From: AM-0621 sp964386705
GTDB lineage: Bacteria; Planctomycetota; Planctomycetia; Planctomycetales; Planctomycetaceae
Direction: 5' to 3'
Assembly (NCBI GenBank): GCA_964386705.1
Contig: CAYLTY010000014.1
Coordinates: 4,082-68,081 of the forward strand
DNA: 64,000 nt
The notes under the pieces were generated by a model that had not been told where the DNA came from, searched no databases, and worked only from the letters and a program-made list of their open reading frames with translations. This document shows, in pieces, positions 53,481 to 62,133 of the stretch; within the stretch, counting starts at the first letter, position 1; each line of letters opens with the position of its first letter. Made by a program: the position numbers and the translations under genes.

Positions 53481-54050
53481 GTTGAGTCCCTGAGAATCTG
53501 GAATGAACCGAGCGCGACGCAGGTTAAGCAGTGGCCCTTCGCCTGCCTATCGCTCGCCCGTAGGACGGACAATCTTGTCCGTCGCCGCCGCGACTCTCGA
53601 TTCGACGGACAGGATTGTCCGTCCTACTGCCTTCTCGCTCATCTCTGAACGTCACACGCCGGCATGTGTGTTTGCCGATACCCGCTTAGCACCTGTCATT
53701 CGTGGCGCTCCAGACACAACGGGCAGACAGAACTTCTCCACGGCACTCGCGGAATAGCTCGCCAATTGGGTTGAATCGTTTTCGCAACGCGTCCGCATAA
53801 CCGTCACAGTCCAACCTGAGTCATTAGGCACTGCGGTCCGACGCGCCTTCAGAGCATCACGGTGACGGCTACACCGCTCGGAAGAGGCGTCAGATCCTGC
53901 GAGCGTGACGAGTGCGATTGTCTGGTACATCAGCAATTGCGTCGGCACGTCCGCGGATTGATCCAGTGCGGGCCAATCCCTCACACCGAAGTTACATGGG
54001 CGGGCTCGACATTCGCAGGAGCAGCGGCGTCGGACCCATATTTGTGCATC
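53481..54050. other. Intergenic region upstream of the giant surface protein
   Basis: This 570-base divergent stretch holds the GGACGGACAATCC-type palindrome (53560-53627). The giant gene's frame is open back to 53862, but that part reads as non-coding (MTATPLGRGVRSCERDECD) and lies before the export tag. No small gene could be supported. The giant gene's promoter should lie here. Confidence 0.55.
53560..53627. repeat. Inverted repeat of the GGACGGACAATCC family
   Basis: GTAGGACGGACAATCTTGTC then CGTCG (53560-53584) is the reverse complement of 53603-53627 except for one base (T for C), with an 18-base spacer. It is a second full copy of the 49.5 kb palindrome. Confidence 0.88.
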
Positions 54051-57000
54051 ATGCGTCTCTCTCTGGGCCTGAGTCGTCTGTTTGGCAAAGCACCCCGCGC
54101 CAAAGTTGATACTTCACGTCGCTCCCACTGGCTTAAGCCCCGTCGCGGTCGCGCGGGCGTTGTCGAGAATCTGGAATCTCGCCAGTTGCTGACGATGAAT
54201 GTGGCGGTGGTCGGCACGGGCCTGGGAGGCGGCGCGGACAGCGGTTTCGTCTATATCCGCAACCAGCTCAACGACAGCGCCACATTCGACTTCAATGCCA
54301 CGCTCGTTGCGCCGACCGCTGTTGATACTCTGGCGGAACTGCAGACCTACGATGCCGTGGTGATCGGCGACAGCGGCAACAATCAGGTGGATTTCGCAGC
54401 TTTCGAGAGCGCTTTGCGCTCCTTCGTCGAAGACGGCGGCGGTGTTGTGGGCGCTGGCTGGCTGATCTACGGAGCCGGAAACTATACCCCGCCCGCGCAC
54501 ACGGATATTGACGCGATTATACCCGTCAACACCATCGACTTCGACGACGAGATTCAGGGCACCGATATCACTCCGAATCTCACCGTGCATCCGGTGACGG
54601 CGGGAGTCGGCGCGTTCAACGTGTCGGGCGCGGGCGGCTATGTGTCGATCCCTCGCGCTGATACTCAGCCGCGCGTTGATCCCGGCGCGACAGTCCTGGC
54701 GACGAGCTTTGATAACAATTCCGGCACGAACGAAGCCAGTGTCGTCGTTGGTAATGTCGGCCTGGGGCGGTCGGTGTATCTCGGCCCGATCTACGCGGCT
54801 AATAGCAACATCTACAGCGACGCCAATCTCCGATCTGGCGACGGCGACCGACTTCTGGAACAGGCGGTCGCGTGGTCAGTGCGTCCGGCGAGTTCGTATG
54901 TCGATGACAGTTGGTCGATGCTCGCTCTGGGCAGCGACCCCGATGGCATGGGCCCGGCCACGGCGCTCGGCTTCGATGCCTTCTCCACCATCCAGGAAGC
55001 CGTGGACGCGACCAAAGTCGGAGGCTCCGTGCTGGTTTATGCAGGCAATTACGCCGAGCAAGTCAGTATCACCAAGGACCTGACGCTGGATGGTATCAGC
55101 GGCGTCGCGGCGGACGTCGTTATCGACACTGCGCCTGCGCCCGGCGGCAGACTTCTGATCAACGCGCCCGCGACGACGGTGAACGTCTCGGACCTGACAG
55201 TAACAGGAGCAAGCGTCGGTCTTTATGCGACGTCGATCACGGATTTGACGATCACCAACGTGGCGGCTACGAATAATGTGGACCACGGCATCATCGTATC
55301 GGGCGCGACAAATGTGACGATTACCGACAGCGATGCGTCCGACAACATCACATCAGGTATTACTCTCGGGAATATCTCCGGGACGACCAAGATCAAGAAC
55401 ACGAAGGCCACGAATATCGTCAACGAAGGGCTGCTGGTTATGAACAGCGGGCCCGTGATTCTCGATGGCGGCACATTCACTTCGATCGAACTTTCAGGCG
55501 TGACGTCGGCTGAAGTACAGAACAACAAAGTAACGGCACAGAAGTATTTCCTGATCAATGCATCGAATGAAGTCACGCTGAACGCGTCGGTTGATGCCGG
55601 GGCAGCGGTGAGTATCAATGCGAATAGCGATGGCGCGGGCAGTGACAGCTTCTTGATGGCTGCGGGCACATCCCTCACGACCACGGATGACTCCGAGTTC
55701 GCCGTGTCGATCTTCGTCAACACGCTGATCGGTGGTACGGGCGATGCGAAGATCGCGGGCATCAGCGCGGGAACGACGGCTGGCCCGACGGGCGGGCGAG
55801 TGATCATCGGTGTGACCGGCGGCGGCATTATCGACAACAACGCGGCGGCGATGAACATCACCGCTGGCAATGCAGTCTTAACCGGTACTGCGGGTATCGG
55901 ACTGGGGAACTCGATTGAGACTCAGGTCAGCAATCTGGAAGCCGCAGGCTCCGCAGGCGTCTTCATTGATAACACCGGCGCGCTGACGGTCGGTGGTATC
56001 AGCACGATGACGGGCGTAAGTTCTTCCGCCGGTCAGGTTTCGCTGACTACTCATAGCCCGCTCACGGTCAGCGAGAACATCAGCGCTGATACCACTGTGG
56101 AACTGACGGCGACAGAAACTGCGGGCGACACGGACAACATCACGGTGGAAGCTGGGGTCACGATCACATCGTCCAAGAACGACGTCGAATTGTGCGCCGG
56201 CGATAACGTGACGCTCGCCGCAACTTCCGCGCTGAACGCGCCGCAAGGCAGCGTGATCATCGAGATCGACTGCATGAACGCCGACGCGGCGGGCGGCGTG
56301 GCCACGATCGCTGGCACGATTAACTCGCTGAACGGTGCGACAGTCACAGGCGATTCGAACGATGATCAGTTCTATGTGTCGAACATGGGCACCGGCGGTC
56401 TGGAACTGGACGGGCTCAACGGCAATGACCTGTATCAGATCACGTATCCCTCGGTGGGAACATTCGGCAGCGACATCACGATCGCCGAATCAGGCACAGG
56501 CACGGACCAGGTGATCGTCGAAGGCACGAGCGACGCCGACGAGATCTTCATCACGACCGAAGATCCGCCGAGCACAGCCACCACTGAGGAAGTCAGCCGC
56601 GGCTCGCTGGGCAGTGAGAAGATTATCATTCCGGATACCGTAGAATCGCTGCTGGTGCGCACGTTCGAAGGCAGCGATCTGATTCACGCTCAGCCGTCGA
56701 TGCTGTTCCCGATCGCGATTGATGCGGGTGATCCCTGCATCGGCGCGCTGATTCCACCAGATCAGGGCGACGTGCTGGACTTCGAGCCCTTTGGTAACGA
56801 AATCTCGTTCGATCCGTACACTGCAACCATCAGCACGGCGGGTGGCAATCCCGACCCGTACTTCGGCGTCACGGTGCTCAACTTCGAAAATATCGAATTC
56901 AATCCGCTCGGCACCGGCGGTCTGCAGCAGTTTGACTTTAATAATTTCAATACTGCTGGCAGTGTCCTGCCTTCGCCGACTCAGGCGGGTTACACCAGCG

Positions 57001-59531
57001 TGCTGCCGAACACATTATACTCGGGTGGCCTGGGCTACGGCTGGCAAACCGCCGTGCAGGGTTTCGAGCGTAACGACGGCTTCTACGGCAACAGCTTCGC
57101 CGATCTGGTGCGCGACGGGCATTCGCTCGGAACGTCCGCGACCTTCACCGCCGATGTGCCGACCGCTGGCTATTACTATGTCAGCGTGATGTACGGCAGC
57201 CCGTACTCGGACATTACCGGTATGTCGGTGAAAAATGGTGATTCCGGGACCACTCTGGCGTCTGGCCTGACGTCGCTGGCCGGAGCTTCCGTGCATCGCG
57301 AATTCCTGGTCTACGTGCCTGACACGAGCCTCGACCTGACTTTCGTCAACAGCAGTATCAATCCGAAGATCTTCGCTGTGAACGGCGTCTCAATTCGTCC
57401 GGCGGATATCATGACGGTCGGCGTTTGCCCGCCGGCACCACTGACGGCGGATGGCGTGACGGTCGATTCGTTCCCGATCGCCGGAGCGACTCCGAACACG
57501 CTGATCACCATCGGCACGTCGGCCGGCACGATCATGAATCCCGATGTCGACGACGAATTGGCCGGTATCCAGATTCTGACGAACGGCGCCGGTGAGGCGA
57601 CTCTGCTGATTCGACGTCCGTTCAACGATGTCACCGCGATTGTGACGTTCGCCGCGGTCGACGGCAGCATCGATGGCTTCAGCAGCCTGCAATATGTGCT
57701 GCCGGACGGTCGCAAGTTTGACTTCAATCACAAGAACTCCAGCGCGTCATCAAACGCTTCACCGACTCAGGCTCCTGTCGCGTCCGGCATGAATCCGGAC
57801 GGCTTCATCGGCGTGCTACCGAGCATGCTCTACGGCAGCACAACCAGTTTCGGCTGGTTGCAGTCGCCGTACAGCTTCGATCAGGGTATCAAGACGGACA
57901 GCAACGGCACGCCGATTCCTGATCCGGATCCACTGTATGATCTGCGTCGCGACGGCGCGTATGACCTGACCTCGCGCACCTTCCGCGTTGAACTGCCGAA
58001 CGGTGATTATCAAGCAACCGTCACGCTGGGCTGGGATCAGGATATTGATCAAGTATCAGTGCTCGTGAACGGAGCGACCAAGGCCGGCGGTATCGCGGTC
58101 AACGCTGGTGATAATGAAGAAGTCACGTTCATGTTCTCGGTGGTGAACGGCATGGCGGACTTCACGTTCACCGACTTGGGTGGCAGTTCGCCGCTCTGGG
58201 CCGTGAACGGCATCGAGATCGATTCGGTCTCGGCGGTATCACCGATCAACTTCACACCGAACATCGGCAACGTACCGGCCGACGGTATGACGATTGTCAC
58301 CGTGAACGCGACTTCGGGCATGACGATGGGCCAGCAGGTCACGGTCTCGACGACGGTGGGTACCGTAGTCAGTGCCGACGTCAATCCGAGCGTCGATGGA
58401 GTGCAGGTCCTCGTCGGTCCGGGTGGGGCGATCGTCTTTGATGTGCAGGCTCCGACACAGAGCGGTACTCCTACGCTGCGAGCAGTATCACTGGACGGCA
58501 CGCACGATGGCTCGATCACGTCAGCGGCGTTCCTGTCGTTCGGATTGGCGGATGCTCGACGCTTTGACTTCAACCATCCCTTCGCACTCGGCGGCTTTGG
58601 TCAATCCCCCACCGCGGCGGGAGCCATCGGCGTGCTGCGAACGGATACCGCTCCTCTGGCGGATGGCTATGGTTGGGTGACCTCACCGAACTCGGGCGAT
58701 GTCGGTGTGCCGAACGGCGATGATCAGGGTGGTTCGAATACCTACAACAAACTGACGACGGACCTGTATCGCGACTATGCCAGCGGTGCGATAGTGCTTG
58801 GCTCGCGGACGTTCCAGATGCAGGTGGCCGCGGCGACGGACTACGACGTCCGCGTCTACGTCGGTGCTCAGGACATGGATCAGGCCGTGACCGTTACGGT
58901 GGAAGGTGTGGCGGGTTCGCAGAGCTTGTCGACGAACGCCAAGCAGTTTGGCACCCTGTTGTTTACTGCCGCTGACGATGCCAACAACGACGGCCTGCTG
59001 AGTATTACTTTCATATCCGCCGGCGGTATTTCCCCGTATTGGGCCGCGAACGGTGTTGATATTGCGGAGACTTCAGGATCGTTGCCGGTGGAAGCTCCAC
59101 TGGTGACGTCCACACCCGGAACAGGCGTCGGCGTGAGCCCCCTCACGTCGACCGACCTGGCTCCAGTTCAGGCCTTCGCGCTCACGGCCTGGGCGAGCAC
59201 CGGGTTGACACAATCCGAGCTGGATGTGCTCAGCAGCACCCTGATTGTCATTCGTGATCTGGGTAATACGAACGGTGCACTCGGCATGGTGGATGGCCTC
59301 GGCCGTATCATCATCGACGATGACGGAGCTGGTCAGGGCTGGAGCACCGATCTCACCGGCCCCGCGAGCAATCGCTTCGACCTCGCGACCGTGCTGGCTC
59401 ACGAATACGGCCACATCCTCGGCCGCCACGACCTCGACCCACAGGTCTACAGCGACGACCTCATGAGCGCCCTGCTAGGCTTGGGTGAACGCCACGACGT
59501 CGTTGATGGCGTCAGCGGTTTCTTCAACTGA
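54051..59531 (+). CDS. Giant modular surface protein: LExRxLL tag, beta-helix, repeated ligand-binding-like modules, C-terminal metzincin-like domain
   Basis: An 1,826-residue predicted extracellular protein. Its head (MRLSLGLSRLFGKAP, basic, then ENLESRQLLT at 41-48) is the planctomycete LEPR-XLL-type export signal. Residues ~49-285 resemble a ThuA/glutamine-amidotransferase-like fold (LQTYDAVVIGDSGNNQVD). Then comes a parallel beta-helix (from FSTIQEAVDATKVGGSVLVYAG, ~310-600) and beta-rich spacers. Three FDFN modules start near 962, 1223 and 1505 (each RDG....VNG/I), separated by Ig/invasin-like segments. The end has LAHEYGHILGRHDLD (His1784, Glu1785, His1788, Asp1794) and DDLMS, a metzincin zinc site with a Met-turn. 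The upstream in-frame ORF to 53862 was rejected. It has no evident partners, and probably acts in adhesion or in glycan or protein degradation. Confidence 0.88.
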   Translation: MRLSLGLSRLFGKAPRAKVDTSRRSHWLKPRRGRAGVVENLESRQLLTMNVAVVGTGLGGGADSGFVYIRNQLNDSATFDFNATLVAPTAVDTLAELQTYDAVVIGDSGNNQVDFAAFESALRSFVEDGGGVVGAGWLIYGAGNYTPPAHTDIDAIIPVNTIDFDDEIQGTDITPNLTVHPVTAGVGAFNVSGAGGYVSIPRADTQPRVDPGATVLATSFDNNSGTNEASVVVGNVGLGRSVYLGPIYAANSNIYSDANLRSGDGDRLLEQAVAWSVRPASSYVDDSWSMLALGSDPDGMGPATALGFDAFSTIQEAVDATKVGGSVLVYAGNYAEQVSITKDLTLDGISGVAADVVIDTAPAPGGRLLINAPATTVNVSDLTVTGASVGLYATSITDLTITNVAATNNVDHGIIVSGATNVTITDSDASDNITSGITLGNISGTTKIKNTKATNIVNEGLLVMNSGPVILDGGTFTSIELSGVTSAEVQNNKVTAQKYFLINASNEVTLNASVDAGAAVSINANSDGAGSDSFLMAAGTSLTTTDDSEFAVSIFVNTLIGGTGDAKIAGISAGTTAGPTGGRVIIGVTGGGIIDNNAAAMNITAGNAVLTGTAGIGLGNSIETQVSNLEAAGSAGVFIDNTGALTVGGISTMTGVSSSAGQVSLTTHSPLTVSENISADTTVELTATETAGDTDNITVEAGVTITSSKNDVELCAGDNVTLAATSALNAPQGSVIIEIDCMNADAAGGVATIAGTINSLNGATVTGDSNDDQFYVSNMGTGGLELDGLNGNDLYQITYPSVGTFGSDITIAESGTGTDQVIVEGTSDADEIFITTEDPPSTATTEEVSRGSLGSEKIIIPDTVESLLVRTFEGSDLIHAQPSMLFPIAIDAGDPCIGALIPPDQGDVLDFEPFGNEISFDPYTATISTAGGNPDPYFGVTVLNFENIEFNPLGTGGLQQFDFNNFNTAGSVLPSPTQAGYTSVLPNTLYSGGLGYGWQTAVQGFERNDGFYGNSFADLVRDGHSLGTSATFTADVPTAGYYYVSVMYGSPYSDITGMSVKNGDSGTTLASGLTSLAGASVHREFLVYVPDTSLDLTFVNSSINPKIFAVNGVSIRPADIMTVGVCPPAPLTADGVTVDSFPIAGATPNTLITIGTSAGTIMNPDVDDELAGIQILTNGAGEATLLIRRPFNDVTAIVTFAAVDGSIDGFSSLQYVLPDGRKFDFNHKNSSASSNASPTQAPVASGMNPDGFIGVLPSMLYGSTTSFGWLQSPYSFDQGIKTDSNGTPIPDPDPLYDLRRDGAYDLTSRTFRVELPNGDYQATVTLGWDQDIDQVSVLVNGATKAGGIAVNAGDNEEVTFMFSVVNGMADFTFTDLGGSSPLWAVNGIEIDSVSAVSPINFTPNIGNVPADGMTIVTVNATSGMTMGQQVTVSTTVGTVVSADVNPSVDGVQVLVGPGGAIVFDVQAPTQSGTPTLRAVSLDGTHDGSITSAAFLSFGLADARRFDFNHPFALGGFGQSPTAAGAIGVLRTDTAPLADGYGWVTSPNSGDVGVPNGDDQGGSNTYNKLTTDLYRDYASGAIVLGSRTFQMQVAAATDYDVRVYVGAQDMDQAVTVTVEGVAGSQSLSTNAKQFGTLLFTAADDANNDGLLSITFISAGGISPYWAANGVDIAETSGSLPVEAPLVTSTPGTGVGVSPLTSTDLAPVQAFALTAWASTGLTQSELDVLSSTLIVIRDLGNTNGALGMVDGLGRIIIDDDGAGQGWSTDLTGPASNRFDLATVLAHEYGHILGRHDLDPQVYSDDLMSALLGLGERHDVVDGVSGFFN

Positions 59532-60022
59532 TTGCTGTGGCGCGTATCGCCTAAGCTAACCTCGCTATCCGTGGGAAGAGTACCAGTATCTACGCCTCTC
59601 CCGGATGCAGTCCAACCCTAGAGTGCCTCGGCCCTGGCGGAGCACTCCATTCTTCGCGGCGCCGTGGCAACGCGTAGCCAACAACCTGCGCCGTGATGCG
59701 GAGTTGTCGCAGTTTTCTCTCCACAATTAGGTGGACGGCGAATCTCCGCTCTTCAGCCCAACTGACTTCCGCAAACAACGGGAGGCTGAAGCAAGGCCTC
59801 AACACTCCGGATCTGCCCGCGCAGGAATAGCAGGGGCTCGCGGTGCGCCAGGATCCATCCTTCTCAAGTACGTGAATGCGTTATCCCTAGTGGTTGACAA
59901 ATCACATGCGCACGGCCACGTTTGGGTCGAGCGGGTCAAGAGCAGCAACGCGACTCTTGGCCGAGTGAGCCAACGCGCTGCTCATTTCAGGGTCATCCAA
60001 CGGAGTTCCTTGAAGGGCTATC
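59532..60022. other. Intergenic region after the giant gene
   Basis: This 491-base gap contains a GGAGTGCT-family hairpin (about 59621-59647, GAGTGCCTC with GAGCACTC) next to CATTCTTCGCGGCGCC, which in reverse complement aligns with 50114-50169. No gene could be supported. A GAAGGG ribosome binding site lies just before the ATG at 60023. Confidence 0.55.
59621..59647. repeat. Hairpin of the GGAGTGCT family
   Basis: GAGTGCCTC (59621-59629) pairs with GAGCACTC (59640-59647) with one bulged base. In reverse complement, GCGAAGAATGGAGTGCTCCG aligns with GCAAAGAATGGAGGGCTCCG at 50133-50152, so it is a copy of the glnS-side hairpin in opposite orientation. Confidence 0.6.
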
Positions 60023-60457
60023 ATGTCTGAACTTTATACGGTTAATGAGGGTCGCGCGTACATTCACAAGACATGCGGCACAACGACGGTTGTCAGCGGC
60101 AAGGACTTTGCTGGGCTATGCAACCCGTTCGCACCGTGCCTCGGAACTATCTGCGTGAAATGCGGACCGGATTCAACCAAGAATTTTACTTGGGAGGACA
60201 CTGGTGAATCGGTCTCCAGCTTCCGTAGAAGGGTTCGTCGGGCGTCCCCCATTTTGACTGCTTGGAGTTGGATCGTTGCTCCGGTTATCGGCGCGGTGGT
60301 TGGTGGGATGGCGATGTTGGCGTTCAAAGCACCAAATGTTTCTTCCGAAGCCGCAGCGGCCATCGGCGCGGTAGCCGGCGCCGCGGTCATGGCTTTTATC
60401 ATCGCTCCAGTTATCACCGGTATCATTGCTGGCCGACGATTTTATGACCAACAATAA
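60023..60457 (+). CDS. Small two-helix membrane protein with N-terminal cysteine-rich zinc-ribbon-like segment
   Basis: A 144-residue protein. The N-terminus has AYIHKTCGTTTVV and then LCNPFAPCLGTICVKCG, giving HxxC...CxxC pairs (His15, Cys18, Cys44, Cys47) that could bind zinc. Two hydrophobic segments follow, about 80-101 (LTAWSWIVAPVIGAVVGGMAML) and 113-137 (IGAVAGAAVMAFIIAPVITG), with a basic loop before them. GAAGGG is six bases before the ATG. I do not recognise the family. It stands 198 bases upstream of the nucleotidyl cyclase on the same strand, separated by a palindromic element. It could be the cyclase's membrane partner or effector, but nothing in the sequence proves this. Confidence 0.7.
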   Translation: MSELYTVNEGRAYIHKTCGTTTVVSGKDFAGLCNPFAPCLGTICVKCGPDSTKNFTWEDTGESVSSFRRRVRRASPILTAWSWIVAPVIGAVVGGMAMLAFKAPNVSSEAAAAIGAVAGAAVMAFIIAPVITGIIAGRRFYDQQ

Positions 60458-60464
60458 GTTCGCA

Positions 60465-60560
60465 GGGTGGCGCGGATGTCCCCGGTTAGTCAAACTCGGC
60501 CTACCGGAGTCGCAGGGCGACAGGACGTTGAAACGATAACGTCTCGTGGCTGCGCCACCC
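60465..60560. repeat. Long palindromic element, left copy (GGGTGGCG-ended)
   Basis: GGGTGGCGC (60465-60473) and GCGCCACCC (60552-60560) form 9-base terminal inverted repeats. The interior has a central GACGTT/AACGTC hairpin. In reverse complement its inner part (CCGGTAGGCCGAGTTTGACT then AACCGGGG) matches the element at 61932-62065, so the two copies face each other across the cyclase gene. Confidence 0.75.
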
Positions 60561-60655
60561 CGGTAGCCATCAAGATCGCAACCCTGGCCACCCAGCGGTG
60601 CCCAAGAGATACACCAGATTGGTTCTGAGAACCCCTTTTCGCCGAAGGAGCCGTC

Positions 60656-61909
60656 ATGCCCGCTGCAACTGTCCTCTTCCTCGATGTTGTCGGATTCTCC
60701 AACAAACCCACTTACATACAGAAGCAGATTATCGAACAACTGAACGTTGAAGTTAGCTACGATTTGCGGATGTTACTTCTACCTCCTTACGAACGTCCTC
60801 AAGTTGTCGCATTACCGACGGGTGACGGGATGGCCTTAGCGTTCGTGCATTACGAACCCCAGATCTGGGGGCGGGAGACTCTTCTCAAGCTACTCCAGCG
60901 TTTGCAACAGTGGTCCTCTGACTATGGAAGGCCGAAGCATGTATGTTCTTCGTGCAATTCCAGTAGCCACACCGAGTTAGGCACGGTAAATGGGGATGCT
61001 GCATCGAATGAGCAAACTAAATCGACACAATCGCTCGAAATCCGGTTCGGCATTCATATGGGTGCTGTCGAGTTAGTCACCGACATTAATGGCAAGCCAA
61101 ACCTTTGTGGCGACACAATCAATTATGCGCAGCGGGTCATGGACGCTGCCGATCACCGGCAGGTTTTGTTGTCAGAGAATGCATGCCGACATTACTTTGG
61201 CCACCAGAGAATGGGCTCCGAGCCATTTAACTGGGAGATCGGTGATTCGTGCGTTGTTACACGTAAGCATGATCTCCAGTTGAAAGTGTTTCCGTTCTGG
61301 TCAACTGACAATGATCATCGAAACTGGAGCCAAAACCCAGCTAAGAATGAGCTGACTGTTACGCTGACGTCGGAGATTTGGGGCGATAAAGAGGGCTTTC
61401 TAAAAGAGTTGAAGGCAGCGAGAGAAGTTGCGTTTATTCTGATGACCGGAACTGTTTTGTTTGAAACATACGACCTGAAAGATAAATTCCCGGAAAAGTT
61501 CAACGATAAGCTCGAAAAAATGTGGTTATTCCTTCCAGATGACCGCTTGTATGAGTCACTCGGTGGCAACCTTACTGCCGGCACTCATCTTGGCATTGAA
61601 AAGTGTCTGGACGAGTGGAGACGATTGCTCCAAGAATTGAAATCCGTTCGCCCTGAGTGCAAAGAAATTAAAATAGGTCGTTGTAGCTCGTTGGGGTACT
61701 ATGCAACTTATCTTGACTGGAGCAAGCCTAAGAGCGCTATTCACGTTTACCCTTATGTATGGGGCATGCCGACCAAGAAGGCAACGGGATTTGTTTTGAA
61801 TTGTTCGCAAGATGGAATTGCGCACCCGACCTATGTCAAGTATCGCGATGGACTGCTTTCCTTAGATCAAGCTCATAGTGCTCAAAAAGACGGATATGAA
61901 TTTGTATAG
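60656..61909 (+). CDS. Class III nucleotidyl cyclase with unknown C-terminal domain
   Basis: A 417-residue soluble protein, ATG preceded by AAGGAG five bases away. Residues 1-~190 are a class III adenylate/guanylate cyclase homology domain: metal aspartates in FLDVVGFS (Asp10) and PTGDGMALAF (Asp57), IRFGIHMGAVELV, and GDTINYAQRVMDAA with transition-state Asn156 and Arg160. A CSSC and Ser-rich insertion (about 97-120) is unusual. The C-terminal ~220 residues (VAFILMTGTVLFE, MWLFLPDDRLYESL, IKIGRCSSLGYYATYLDW) recall DUF5919/PLD-like sensor folds without catalytic HKD motifs. Base composition is poorer in GC than neighbours. It sits between inverted palindromic elements and may come from an accessory signalling or defence cassette. 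Confidence 0.82.
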   Translation: MPAATVLFLDVVGFSNKPTYIQKQIIEQLNVEVSYDLRMLLLPPYERPQVVALPTGDGMALAFVHYEPQIWGRETLLKLLQRLQQWSSDYGRPKHVCSSCNSSSHTELGTVNGDAASNEQTKSTQSLEIRFGIHMGAVELVTDINGKPNLCGDTINYAQRVMDAADHRQVLLSENACRHYFGHQRMGSEPFNWEIGDSCVVTRKHDLQLKVFPFWSTDNDHRNWSQNPAKNELTVTLTSEIWGDKEGFLKELKAAREVAFILMTGTVLFETYDLKDKFPEKFNDKLEKMWLFLPDDRLYESLGGNLTAGTHLGIEKCLDEWRRLLQELKSVRPECKEIKIGRCSSLGYYATYLDWSKPKSAIHVYPYVWGMPTKKATGFVLNCSQDGIAHPTYVKYRDGLLSLDQAHSAQKDGYEFV

Positions 61910-61931
61910 AAAATCAGAGGCTGCAGGTAGC

Positions 61932-62065
61932 CGCGGGTGGCGTACTCGCCTACCGGTGTTGCAAAGCAACAAGAAGCTTGAGCAGCCAAGGAACGTCATT
62001 TCGACCGGCCTCTTGGGACTTCGTCACCCCGGTAGACCGAGTACTGTCAACCGGGGCCACCCGCG
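61932..62065. repeat. Long palindromic element, right copy (GGGTGGCG-ended)
   Basis: CGCGGGTGGC (61932-61941) and GCCACCCGCG (62056-62065) are exact 10-base terminal inverted repeats, and the inner bases extend the pairing (GTACTCGcCTACCGG with CCGGTAGaCcGAGTAC). A GTTGC-aaa-GCAAC hairpin lies at about 61959-61971. It is in opposite orientation to the 60465 copy and begins 22 bases after the cyclase stop. Confidence 0.75.
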
Positions 62066-62133
62066 TGAGTCGCAAGAGTCTGCACAAACTGATGCTTACA
62101 CAATTCCCCCCAACCCCTAGTGACACTGCGCAT

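Noticed and set aside
53862..54050. Extending the giant protein upstream to the earlier in-frame start
   Set aside because: The extension has no secretion features and would place ~63 residues before the basic export head. The LExRxLL tag normally sits close to the N-terminus.
60023..61909. Calling the membrane protein and cyclase a Pycsar system
   Set aside because: The layout is only similar. The membrane protein does not clearly match PycTM, the cyclase C-terminus is different, and no effector with a cyclic-nucleotide-binding domain was seen.
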